Assembly: GCA_030018415.1 (NCBI GenBank)
Contig: JASEGC010000001.1
Location: forward strand, 193,971 to 257,970
Source of the DNA: Candidatus Aenigmatarchaeota archaeon
GTDB taxonomy: Archaea; Aenigmatarchaeota; Aenigmatarchaeia; CG10238-14
Length of the DNA stretch: 64,000 nucleotides
Direction: 5' to 3'
Of this stretch, positions 34,685 to 42,964 are shown in pieces. Numbering within the stretch: the first letter of the stretch is position 1; each line of letters opens with the position of its first letter. The translations under genes and the position numbers were made by a program. Under the pieces are notes generated by a model. The model was not told the DNA's origin and did not search any database. It saw nothing but the letters and a program-made list of their open reading frames with translations.

Positions 34685-35193
34685 AAGGAATAGCATTAGA
34701 AACTATCGCATACTTTATGATAGCGTTAGCGACGATAGTCCTCATCTTTACCCTGATTGGAACCAAGATAACGCCAGCTGTTAAGAATGCTTACTGTAAT
34801 TTTGTTAGAGGAATAAGGTTGATATTGCCTTTGCCTTCTTTCATGAAACCGCCTTTACCAACATACTGCGAAAAGAATGTCACAGTTTATTTAGAGACGA
34901 AATTCATAGAAACAGACGATTCAGAAAGGATAAAATTCTTGATCGCTTCTTATGTCATAGCATGTTGGGAAAAGACTGGAAAGCCGGACGTAGGACAAAA
35001 TATTCTTTGCTACGAGTTGGTACTGAAGAGAAAGCCTGATATCCCAGGAGTATCAAAAGATGATGTAAATAGTACTTTAGTGAGTGAAGATTATCAAGAT
35101 ATTTTGGATTGGAAGACTGATGATCCTATAACCGATGTAAAATCAATAGGTATAAGTTATAATTCAACAAGTAAAAAAATAGAGGTTGTTTAG
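34681..35193 (+). CDS. Class III prepilin-like protein
   Basis: 170 residues. MKGIALETIAYFMIALATI has the KG cleavage context and a hydrophobic helix with Glu at the conserved position five residues after Gly (G-IALE), which is the classic archaeal prepilin signal. The outer domain has conserved-looking cysteines (AYCNFV, YCEKNV, IACWEKTG and NILCYEL). Its ATG overlaps the previous stop and the next gene follows immediately. It is a good candidate for a major or minor pilin of this cluster. Confidence 0.65.
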   Translation: MKGIALETIAYFMIALATIVLIFTLIGTKITPAVKNAYCNFVRGIRLILPLPSFMKPPLPTYCEKNVTVYLETKFIETDDSERIKFLIASYVIACWEKTGKPDVGQNILCYELVLKRKPDIPGVSKDDVNSTLVSEDYQDILDWKTDDPITDVKSIGISYNSTSKKIEVV

Positions 35194-35601
35194 ATGACGA
35201 TGGTTCTAGAATATCCGATGAACATATTAATCCTTACAGTCGTTGTATTGGTAATAATAGGGATAATGTTCCATTTTCGTGAGCAAATCATGAATATATG
35301 CCTCTTTCCTCCATGTGAAGAAGAAATAAGATGCAATATAAAGCCAGCTGTCGTGACAGAATCTGTTGTTGATATTAATGTTATAGAAAAATACTGTAAG
35401 ATGTGTTGGGGGAAAAACAGGAATGGTGAATGTGGTGAAGACGCATTATGCTATGTTGTGAATATACCGAGTTCTAATCCATCGAGCATTGCCCTAAGTC
35501 CGGAAGTATCAAGATATTGTAGCATTACCTGCTCTAGGGATGTCACTTCATTCTTCGTTCAATATAATTTTTTGGATAAGAAAATTTACGTTGCGTGTTA
35601 G
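35194..35601 (+). CDS. Pilin-like membrane-anchored protein
   Basis: 135 residues beginning directly after the previous stop. The N-terminal helix (ILILTVVVLVIIGIMF) is not preceded by a clear class III motif. The outer domain has ten cysteines, including KYCKMCWGKNRNGECGEDALCY, which parallels the CWxK pattern of its neighbours (residues in that phrase lie near 69-90). It belongs to the five-gene pilin-like operon. Confidence 0.55.
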   Translation: MTMVLEYPMNILILTVVVLVIIGIMFHFREQIMNICLFPPCEEEIRCNIKPAVVTESVVDINVIEKYCKMCWGKNRNGECGEDALCYVVNIPSSNPSSIALSPEVSRYCSITCSRDVTSFFVQYNFLDKKIYVAC

Positions 35602-35602
35602 A

Positions 35603-36052
35603 ATGAAAGGGTTAGCTTTAAATTACTTGTTTTTGTTATTGATAGTTGTTGTTTTCATAGTAGTGGGAATAGGAATCTTAAGATACTTTTATGGTGGTAC
35701 TAAGCTTGATCAGAATGAGATTACATATCCGATGGATGTTAGGTATACGTGCATCCAGATCAACAATACCGAAATAAGCTTCCAAGATTTTCAAGATGTC
35801 CTCTACGGTTTTTTAACTGGTCAGTGTAATGATTTTTCCGCAAAAACAAGCCAGAGGATGACTCTATCAGACGTTAATAGAGCAGTGAAAGCGATTGATT
35901 CTTCTGTTGAAGTGATAAAAATCAACGAATGCATGCTGCCAAGCGTTAACACTCATACTGTATACCTTAATTTCAGCGAAATAGAAGAGGGACGAAACAT
36001 TTATTTAGCGAGAAGAGAAATTGATGATAGTGATGTTTTAATCTGTGGTTGA
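35603..36052 (+). CDS. Class III prepilin-like protein
   Basis: 149 residues from ATG 35603, one base after the preceding stop; an upstream in-frame start at 35540 lies within the previous gene and would bury the signal. MKGLALNYLFLLLIVVVF has the KG context and a long hydrophobic helix. The outer domain has four cysteines (RYTCIQ, QCNDF, NECML and VLICG). Its stop is directly followed by the next ATG. Confidence 0.6.
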   Translation: MKGLALNYLFLLLIVVVFIVVGIGILRYFYGGTKLDQNEITYPMDVRYTCIQINNTEISFQDFQDVLYGFLTGQCNDFSAKTSQRMTLSDVNRAVKAIDSSVEVIKINECMLPSVNTHTVYLNFSEIEEGRNIYLARREIDDSDVLICG

Positions 36053-36670
36053 ATGAGAAAAGGTTTAAACGCTTTGGAGCTTATATTCACTCTTTTTGTC
36101 CTGATAGTCGTTGTTCTAGTCGTTGTCAGGATGTTCATAACCAAGATGACTCTAGGAGGGATAGAAAAACCGGTTCAAGATATTACTGACACTTATAACT
36201 ATGAAGCTGCTTATTCTACTTGCAACAATCTTTGCAGTAAGTATGAGTCAGATTGTGGTAATGTTCAGAATGCCGTTAGGTTCTGCTTACAGAAAATCAA
36301 TATAGACATAGATGGAAACAGAGTAACTGGAGAGAGGGGACATTATAACGTTGTTGAGCAGATACCGATGTGTGAGGATGGGATTTATTGTTTTCACATA
36401 AAAACAGATTGTCTGTGCGGTTCACAGAGACTAGATCCAAGCACATGTTTATCAGTCCTATGCGATTATTATAAAAACATTCACGGTCTCAGCAGTGAAG
36501 TAGCCATGAATGCGATAAGAAACGGAATATCGTGGGGTACTTGTCCAAAGGATGTTATAAATGATTGGAAAATAAAAGATTACACGCCTATAGAAATCGA
36601 ACCAGGCGAATTCATGGGACCGGATTACTGGTGGGTAAGAGCAGGTTATGATAGAGCTGAATGCCCATAA
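36053..36670 (+). CDS. Class III prepilin-like protein, C-terminally extended
   Basis: 205 residues. MRKGLNALELIFTLFVLIVV has KG and a Glu at +5 followed by a hydrophobic helix, a typical archaeal prepilin start. The outer domain is rich in cysteines (STCNNLCSKYESDC, YCFHIKTDCLCG) and ends in a Trp-rich motif DYWWVRAGYDRAECP. It is the last and largest of the five-gene pilin-like operon and may be a tip or adhesin subunit. Confidence 0.65.
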   Translation: MRKGLNALELIFTLFVLIVVVLVVVRMFITKMTLGGIEKPVQDITDTYNYEAAYSTCNNLCSKYESDCGNVQNAVRFCLQKINIDIDGNRVTGERGHYNVVEQIPMCEDGIYCFHIKTDCLCGSQRLDPSTCLSVLCDYYKNIHGLSSEVAMNAIRNGISWGTCPKDVINDWKIKDYTPIEIEPGEFMGPDYWWVRAGYDRAECP

Positions 36671-36791
36671 ATAGCTTAGACTTCTTCTGAAAAGTATTAG
36701 AATTACATGTAATATTCAAATTTTATTGCTTCATTGTTGATTTCAGAAAGTTTAATTTAAATCAAATCCAAATTAAAAAAAATAGGGAAAG

Positions 36792-37049
36792 ATGAAAAAG
36801 AAGATTTTAATAGATTTAGATGTTCTAAAGTAGCAGAATGGAAGAAAAGGCCCAAGAAGAGAAATTGCACTGAAATTCTTAGAAAATGTAAGAAAGAATA
36901 AATTCAACGCAAAAACACCAAGCTTTGAATGGTAAAACCCATCAGAAGTTGCTGATATTAACTTGAATCTTGACAATAACAGATGGCTTTCTTTGTTGAG
37001 AAAGAGTTTAGATTATAACACCACGGGAAATAATAATAACTTAAAGTGA
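36792..37049 (+). pseudogene. Decayed PIN-domain gene
   Basis: From ATG 36792 the frame reads MKKKILIDLDVLK, stop (TAG 36831), then KGPRREIALKFLENVRKN, FNAKTPSFEW, stop (TAA 36933), then further codons to TGA 37047. The ILIDLDVL start with its Asp residues and the KGPRREIALKFLE helix resemble archaeal PIN-domain toxin nucleases. Two stops and the absence of the rest of the domain show decay. The remaining sequence of the 36671-37067 gap is AT-rich with nothing else that I can support. Confidence 0.55.
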
Positions 37050-37067
37050 GTCTATTTAAAAACAACC

Positions 37068-38447
37068 CTAAAAATAGAGGTCTCTTTCTCCATTCTCTAT
37101 TCTTTCTAAACGGATCTGTGTTTCTTTCCGTATATTATCATCAGAAATCTGTTTTAGAAATTTATTTATAATTTTTAAACCCAACACTTTAACTTGTTCC
37201 GAAGCATAATCTTCAAGATACTCTTTAAAAGTTAAGATTGCGTTTGGTCTACAGAAATTTTGAATGTTGCCGGGTTTAGCTAGACTCATGAATTTCTGAC
37301 CAGTCCGACCTAAACGATAACAAGCAGTACAAAAACTTGGTAGAAGCTCTTGTTTTAAAATACTTTTCAAGACCTCATCCATCGTTCTGTGGTCTGACAA
37401 GGAAAATTGAGCTAACTCTTTTTTCGTTCCATAACCACCAGGAGAAGTTCTTGAAGCGGCTGAGGTCTGAGAAATACCAATCTCAAAGGCCTTAGCTCTG
37501 ATTTCAGGTCGTTCTCTGGTTGAAATGATCATGCCTGTGTAAGGAACAGCCATTCTTAGAATAGCGATGATTTTTAAAAGCTCATCTTCAGAAACTGTAT
37601 AAGGCGGTTGAATCCAATTAACTGTTTCTGCTGGTTGCCATCGAGGTACCGAGAAAGTGTGAGGCCCAACACCAAATTTTTTATCTAAATATTGAGCATG
37701 AGAAACTAAACACAACACTTCAAATTTATAATCATACAAACCAAAGAGAACACCTAAACCAACATCATCAATACCTCCTTCAAAAGCCCTATCATGAGCG
37801 AACAATTGACGTTTATAATCTGCTTTAGGTCCATTGTGCATTTTTTTGTATGTTTTTCGATGATAAGTCTCTTGAAAAAGTTGGTATGTGCCAATGCCAG
37901 CTGCTTTTAACTTTCGATAATTTTCAACAGTTGTTGCCGCAATGTTAACGTTGACTCGCCTAATTTCTCCTCGACCAGATTTGGTGTTATAAATCGTCTT
38001 GATGACATCCACTACATAATCAATTGGATTTTCTATTGGATGCTCACCAAATTCAAGCAATAACCTTTTATGCCCCATGTTCTCTAAAATTATCACTTGT
38101 TGCCTAACTTCTTCGAGTGTTAATTTCTTGCGTGGTGTTGGGTTACGACGATGAAATCCACAATACTCACAATCGTTAACGCAGAAACTAGAAACGTATA
38201 AAGGGGCGAAGAAAACCAATCGTTCGCCATAAATCTCCCTTTTGATCTTACTAGCTACCTTGAACATTTTTTCTATTAATCTTGGATCTTGCGTATGAAG
38301 TAAATAACCAACCTCTTCTAATGTCAGTCCTTTCTTCTTCAAGGATTTATTTAAAATTTCTAAAATTTTGCCAGAAAATGGTTTTTGGGTTTCTTCTAAA
38401 ATATTGTGAATCTCTCGTTCGTTTATGATATCTTTGATATTCGGCAT
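37068..38447 (-). CDS. hydG: HydG, tyrosine lyase of [FeFe]-hydrogenase maturation
   Basis: 459 residues, close to the usual HydG length. It has the radical-SAM cluster motif CVNDCEYC (CX3CX2C, near residue 88-95) and, near the C terminus, CTAC followed after exactly 22 residues by Cys, the CX2CX22C motif that binds the second, dangler-iron cluster and separates HydG from ThiH. HydG splits tyrosine with SAM to make CO and cyanide and builds an Fe(CO)2(CN) synthon for the H-cluster. It lies 11 bases downstream of the hypC-hydE fusion with an AGAGGA ribosome binding site, so the two are one operon. No HydF or hydrogenase gene is in the window. The HydG assignment is strong. Confidence 0.9.
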   Translation of the reverse strand: MPNIKDIINEREIHNILEETQKPFSGKILEILNKSLKKKGLTLEEVGYLLHTQDPRLIEKMFKVASKIKREIYGERLVFFAPLYVSSFCVNDCEYCGFHRRNPTPRKKLTLEEVRQQVIILENMGHKRLLLEFGEHPIENPIDYVVDVIKTIYNTKSGRGEIRRVNVNIAATTVENYRKLKAAGIGTYQLFQETYHRKTYKKMHNGPKADYKRQLFAHDRAFEGGIDDVGLGVLFGLYDYKFEVLCLVSHAQYLDKKFGVGPHTFSVPRWQPAETVNWIQPPYTVSEDELLKIIAILRMAVPYTGMIISTRERPEIRAKAFEIGISQTSAASRTSPGGYGTKKELAQFSLSDHRTMDEVLKSILKQELLPSFCTACYRLGRTGQKFMSLAKPGNIQNFCRPNAILTFKEYLEDYASEQVKVLGLKIINKFLKQISDDNIRKETQIRLERIENGERDLYF

Positions 38448-38458
38448 ATTAATCCTCT

Positions 38459-39763
38459 TTAAATTCCTAAATCTGTTGGTGCCCTGCCTAATGAATAGAG
38501 TAAGTTTAATGTTTTTTCAATATCATCCTCGATTTCTCTCTCGTTCCCTGCTTTATTCGGGTAAATGGAATACAAGTTTTTATATTTGGTTGGTGTTACG
38601 TTAATCATTAACGAGTTTGCACCTGAAAGTAATCCCAATTTTCTTCCATTTTCTTTATCTAGGGTTTCCAACGCCGTTGTAACAAGAATCTTGGCTTTAG
38701 GGTCTATCAATCTACTTACAGCAAGTACCTTTAGCACCGTATTAATATTTTCTAAAGATGCGTTTGCTAGAGGTGTTTCTGAGTGCGGAATTAATGGTCC
38801 AAAAGAGTACATCTCTGCATTCAAAGATTTGGTCAATAAAATATCATTCATTAAATCTTCTTCAGTCTGCCCAGGTAACCCTATTAGAGAACCTGTTGCA
38901 ATTATATACCCTAATTTACTCATGTACCTTAGAAGTTTAATTCTATTCTGAAATTTTAATTTTGGGCCACGGTGAAGTTTTTTATATAATCGAGGGTTTG
39001 AAGTTTCAAATCTAAATAAAACTCCTCTAGCTCCAGCTTCATACATTCTTTTGTAACAATCAAAACTCCTTTCACCAATACTCATGAATAAGAGAACACC
39101 ACATTTTTCTTTTATTTTCTTTATCATCTCGATTAATTTTTCTGTTGTATACCAAAAATCTTCCCCAGATTGTAGAACCAATGCTTTGAATCCAAGTCGG
39201 TTCACTGCAAAACTAGCGACCTTAACTATTTCATCAACATCCATCCTGTACCTTTTCAATTTTTTATTGCTCTTTCTAATTCCACAATAGAGACAATCAT
39301 TCCTACAATGATTTGAAAATTCTATTATTCCATGAACACAGCAAGAGTTTTTTAGATGCTTTTGTCTTAGTTTGTTCGCTGTTTTAAAGAGCAAGTTCAA
39401 TTCTTTTTTGTCATTTGTTTTCAATAATCTCAATACTTCATCTCTTTTAAGAGAAATTCCTTCTCTTGTTTTTTCAATAATTTTTATAAATTTGTTATCT
39501 TCTATTCCCACTTCTTCTTTTATTCTAGAAATTTTCAAGTCTAATTTTTTTAATTGAAAGAATCTCTCTTCCCACTCTTTGAGTATTAAAATCGCATCTT
39601 GTTTGGGAATTTTTTGAACTAAAATTCCTCCTTGTGCATAAATATAATCTCCTATTTGTACATCTGTAAAATCATTTAAAACATTTCTATGCTCACCAAA
39701 ATAATCAACAACTGCAATATTATCTCTAAGTTCAAGTATCTTTCCGGGAATTGCATAACACAT
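38459..39763 (-). CDS. hydE: HypC-HydE fusion: hydrogenase chaperone domain joined to the radical-SAM maturase HydE
   Basis: 434 residues. Residues 1-65 are a HypC/HupF domain: MCYAIPGKIL carries the family motif with the N-terminal Cys2 that ligates iron in HypC, followed by the five-strand pattern and IGDYIYAQGG. The His of HypC at this place (VHVGFA) is Gln44 here. A helical linker leads to a HydE-type radical-SAM barrel: HCRNDCLYC (CX3CX2C), FRFETSNPRLYKKLHRG, GSLIGLPGQTEEDL and FGPLIPHSETPL. HydE processes the Fe(CO)2(CN) product of HydG, encoded directly downstream. HypC normally serves [NiFe] hydrogenases, so the fusion is unexpected. A TATA element about 27 bases upstream implies a leaderless transcript. 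Confidence 0.85.
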   Translation of the reverse strand: MCYAIPGKILELRDNIAVVDYFGEHRNVLNDFTDVQIGDYIYAQGGILVQKIPKQDAILILKEWEERFFQLKKLDLKISRIKEEVGIEDNKFIKIIEKTREGISLKRDEVLRLLKTNDKKELNLLFKTANKLRQKHLKNSCCVHGIIEFSNHCRNDCLYCGIRKSNKKLKRYRMDVDEIVKVASFAVNRLGFKALVLQSGEDFWYTTEKLIEMIKKIKEKCGVLLFMSIGERSFDCYKRMYEAGARGVLFRFETSNPRLYKKLHRGPKLKFQNRIKLLRYMSKLGYIIATGSLIGLPGQTEEDLMNDILLTKSLNAEMYSFGPLIPHSETPLANASLENINTVLKVLAVSRLIDPKAKILVTTALETLDKENGRKLGLLSGANSLMINVTPTKYKNLYSIYPNKAGNEREIEDDIEKTLNLLYSLGRAPTDLGI

Positions 39764-39785
39764 AATTAGTAAATTTATAGACTTG

Positions 39786-39798
39786 TTTTTATAAAAGG
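39786..39798 (-). promoter_or_regulatory. TATA-type promoter of the hypC-hydE/hydG operon
   Basis: On the minus strand CCTTTTATAAAAA lies about 27 bases before the hydE ATG, the expected distance for a TATA box and a transcript that begins at or just before the start codon. Confidence 0.45.
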
Positions 39799-39914
39799 TT
39801 TTTCAAATCTGGTTTCATTTTATAAAAATCAACCGAATGCGACAAAATTTTATTTCAACCGATTATACGACAAAACCTGAAAAACATAAATTCAAGGGAA
39901 AGAAATTTTAATTG

Positions 39915-40433
39915 ATGCCTGAAACTTGGTTGTACATAGCTGGCGGTATTTTCATAGCTATGTTAATCTTCGTCATCGCTTACAACCTTTTGACAATACA
40001 CATGATTCAAGCTCAAAAACAGAATGCTTTAGCTGATTTCAACGATTTACACACTGATATTGAGACAGTTTGCTTACAGGAGATAAACAATTCCATGCAA
40101 ACCAAGATTGCCATTCCTCCTAGCGTTCGCGTTCTGTACGTGACTGATGATACAAAAAATCCTTTACCCACTGTAATCGAAAGAATAAAGAATGCAGAAA
40201 CTAACAGAGAAAGAAACCTATGCATGCAATTCATCGATGAACAGATTTTAAGATGCAAGGAGTTAACTTGTGATACCACTTTGCCTTACATGGGGAGTTT
40301 ACCAGAGCATATGGACATTAAAATCATGGTTAAGAAAATCCTTGGCGAGGCTCCTGTTAAAGAGTATGATTTGAGAATAACCAAAGTTTTGGGCGACGAA
40401 GTTGAAGTTAAGATTGGTGGAGAGATTGAATAA
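39915..40433 (+). CDS. Pilin-like membrane-anchored protein
   Basis: 172 residues from ATG 39915, preceded by an A-rich leader (GGGAAAGAAATTTTAATTG) like those before other pilin-cluster genes. An N-terminal helix (YIAGGIFIAMLIFVIAYNLL) is followed by a helical stalk (QNALADFNDLHTDIETV) and an alpha/beta outer domain with four cysteines. The next gene overlaps its 3' end. It opens the third pilin-like cluster of the window (39915-45502). No family name is recognised. Confidence 0.55.
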   Translation: MPETWLYIAGGIFIAMLIFVIAYNLLTIHMIQAQKQNALADFNDLHTDIETVCLQEINNSMQTKIAIPPSVRVLYVTDDTKNPLPTVIERIKNAETNRERNLCMQFIDEQILRCKELTCDTTLPYMGSLPEHMDIKIMVKKILGEAPVKEYDLRITKVLGDEVEVKIGGEIE

Positions 40434-42021
40434 AGGCTTTGCTACAGAGATAATCTTGACTGTAGGGGTTCTAATAGCATCTGGAATTCTTTTGTTGCAA
40501 CTGAGGGGCGTTTTTTATGGTCAAACAAGGCTTTCTCAAGAAGAGGTTGCGAGCGCTTTCGCTGATGATCTGGAAAATATCGTGGATATGGCTGTGGCAG
40601 TGACAGGAAATGCAAGTTTTGTCTATTATCCAGCGATAAAAAGTTATACGTTGACTGTGAAGAATGATACCGTTTTAATCTACGATAAAATATCTAAGAA
40701 AACGGCAAGTTTTACTAAGACAAGCATTAACTTGCAGGATATGATTTTTGAAGATTCTGAAATCATATATATTATAAAAGTCGAGGATAGTGTTTACATA
40801 CTTGGAAAATGTAAAGAACGAGGTGAAAGCTGTTCCTATAGTATAATGTGTTGTCCTGAGAATCCTTACTGTTGGGGTTCTCCGTTTGTTTGTCATGAAA
40901 ATTGTGCTGATTTAGGAGAAAATGCTGCTGATGATGAAGCATGCTGTTCTGGGTTGTTTTTGAATACCAGCACAGGAAAATGTGAAAAAATTCCATGTAA
41001 AGATGATGGAAAATGCGAAAAGTTTGAATGCCCAGCTGGTTGTAAAGATTGTATAGGACCTAATCCAATCTGTATAGGTGATGGTGCATGTACTGTTTCC
41101 ATCGAAGAAAACTGCGAAAACTCTCCAGTCGATTGTTCTTGTAGTATCGGTATTTGTTGCCCAGATCATCCAGATGTCGATGAAAAAGGATGTTCTTTGA
41201 CTGCTGAACTTGATTTGAACAAAGGAGAAAGATGTTACTGTGATGCTCAGTGTAAGGCAGGATTAAAATGCAATCCTACTGCTCCTGGTTTCACTGGTTA
41301 TGCAAAGGCTTGTTGTGAACCTGGAAAAGGTTGGGATGGAAATGATTGTATAGTATTAGAGTGTGAATATCCTTGTCTGCCTGGATGCATACTTCCAAAC
41401 TACTTTGACTGGAGAAATTATAAAGGGGGAAATTGGATGAGCCCTGTTAGATCTCAAGCTCGTTGTGGAAGCTGTTGGATATTTTCTGCAGTGGGTGCTG
41501 TAGAAGGAACTTATAATATCGAGCAAGGCAATCCGAATTTAGATCCTGATCTTTCAGAACAAGACTTAGTATCATGTGGTCCAGGTGGTGGTTGTATGGG
41601 TGGTTATCCACACGTAGCAATAAATTATATACATACAACGGGTATATGTGATGAAGCTTGCTTTCCTTATCAAGATATTAATACTGGGATAGGAGTAAAG
41701 ACTAGAGTCCCTTGTAGCTCTAAGTGTGGGGATTGGAACAATAGATTATGGAAAATTAGAAACTATGGTAGAGTGTCTTCAGATATAAATGAAATAAAGA
41801 GAGCGATAATTTGTCATGGTCCTCTCTCTGTCGGTTCAGATAATTGGAAACATGCAATCGTGCTTGCTGGTTATGATGATGCAAGACAAAGATGGATAAT
41901 AAAGAATAGCTGGGGTATTGGATGGAATGACAGGGGTTATGGTTATATTCCCTACTCAGGTCATGCGTATAGCGACATAAGGAATTATGTTTATTACGTG
42001 GAAAATGTTATCCCGCCATAA
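40426..42021 (+). CDS. Papain-type (C1A) cysteine protease with class III prepilin-like signal
   Basis: 531 residues if TTG 40426 is the start; this gives MNKGFATEIILTVGVLI, a KG cleavage context with Glu and a hydrophobic helix, after the site GGTGGAGA. Upstream TTG/GTG codons are in frame. Residues 125-320 are Cys-rich small repeats. From about residue 330 there is a papain fold: oxyanion Gln344 and nucleophile Cys350 in SQARCGSCWIFS, EQDLVSCG, GGGCMGGYP, His476 in WKHAIVLAGYD and Asn494 in IKNSWG. All four catalytic residues are present. It is probably displayed on the surface through its N-terminal helix and may process surface proteins or digest external protein. Confidence 0.8.
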   Translation: MNKGFATEIILTVGVLIASGILLLQLRGVFYGQTRLSQEEVASAFADDLENIVDMAVAVTGNASFVYYPAIKSYTLTVKNDTVLIYDKISKKTASFTKTSINLQDMIFEDSEIIYIIKVEDSVYILGKCKERGESCSYSIMCCPENPYCWGSPFVCHENCADLGENAADDEACCSGLFLNTSTGKCEKIPCKDDGKCEKFECPAGCKDCIGPNPICIGDGACTVSIEENCENSPVDCSCSIGICCPDHPDVDEKGCSLTAELDLNKGERCYCDAQCKAGLKCNPTAPGFTGYAKACCEPGKGWDGNDCIVLECEYPCLPGCILPNYFDWRNYKGGNWMSPVRSQARCGSCWIFSAVGAVEGTYNIEQGNPNLDPDLSEQDLVSCGPGGGCMGGYPHVAINYIHTTGICDEACFPYQDINTGIGVKTRVPCSSKCGDWNNRLWKIRNYGRVSSDINEIKRAIICHGPLSVGSDNWKHAIVLAGYDDARQRWIIKNSWGIGWNDRGYGYIPYSGHAYSDIRNYVYYVENVIPP

Positions 42022-42062
42022 AGATAAAAATAGAGAATTAAAAATTATACAAGGTTTAAAAT

Positions 42063-42926
42063 ATGAGCAAAGACTTTGGGTGGAAATCTTTTTTCTTCTT
42101 TATACTACTTCCTTTATTTTTTCAACAGGTTTTGAGTTTGTTGAATCCCGCAATGGTTTATTGTGAAGGACTTGGTTATAATTATACCTTAGAAAGTACA
42201 AAAGAAGGAGATCTCGAGACCTGCAAACTTCCGGATGGTTCATCAGTAGATGCTTGGGAATTTTTAAAGGGTAAAGTTGCTCAAGAATTCAGTTACTGTC
42301 GATTAAAAAACTATGGAATAAAAACAGTGGAAGATCCTGTGAAGTGCATGCGCTTACTTACTGATGAATGTGCAGTATGTGCCTTGGAAAACGGAACTGA
42401 AGTAGAAGTTACAGAATTGATGGGATTAAGTTTCGAAGAAGGAAAATGTGGAGATGGAGTATGTGCAATAGGAGAAAATTATAACTCATGTTCTCAAGAT
42501 TGTCCTTCAGGTAGCAAAGATACTTTCTGTGATGGAGTTTCTGATGGTATTTGTGATCCTGACTGTATAGCGTTAGAAATGGCAGAAAAAGATCCAGATT
42601 GCATAACCACGAGAGTAACAACTACGACAAAAATAACAACTACGACAATACAATTGTGTAATAAAAACAACGAATGTGAACCAAGACTTGGAGAGAACTA
42701 CAGGACTTGTCCACAAGACTGTCCTTCAGGTTCAGAAGACGGTTACTGTGATGGAGTTTCTGATGGTATTTGTGATCCAGATTGTACTGAAAAAGAGGAT
42801 CCTGACTGTAAAAAACCAAGTATGTTATGGGTCTACATTATAGTTGGGATAGTGATAATCGTTTTATTGATAGTATTTTTCATGAAAATTGGGGGAGAAG
42901 AAATTGAGAGAACAAAACCTTATTGA
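42063..42926 (+). CDS. DUF333-like, Cys-repeat membrane-anchored surface protein
   Basis: 287 residues. A signal helix is followed by a DUF333-type domain (NPAMVYCEGLGY, CKLPDGSSVDAWEFLKGK; about residues 28-80), and then two copies of a Cys repeat (CSQDCPSGS..FCDGVSDGICDPDC and CPQDCPSGS..YCDGVSDGICDPDC, each read in shorter pieces) separated by a Thr linker. A C-terminal membrane helix (LWVYIIVGIVIIVLLIVFF) and a charged tail anchor it. DUF333 proteins are small exported domains of unknown function. It lies 41 bases after the protease and may be a partner or substrate. Confidence 0.65.
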   Translation: MSKDFGWKSFFFFILLPLFFQQVLSLLNPAMVYCEGLGYNYTLESTKEGDLETCKLPDGSSVDAWEFLKGKVAQEFSYCRLKNYGIKTVEDPVKCMRLLTDECAVCALENGTEVEVTELMGLSFEEGKCGDGVCAIGENYNSCSQDCPSGSKDTFCDGVSDGICDPDCIALEMAEKDPDCITTRVTTTTKITTTTIQLCNKNNECEPRLGENYRTCPQDCPSGSEDGYCDGVSDGICDPDCTEKEDPDCKKPSMLWVYIIVGIVIIVLLIVFFMKIGGEEIERTKPY

Positions 42927-42964
42927 ATTCCTAATTTAGTTTCGGGAAGATTATGAGGTAAAAC

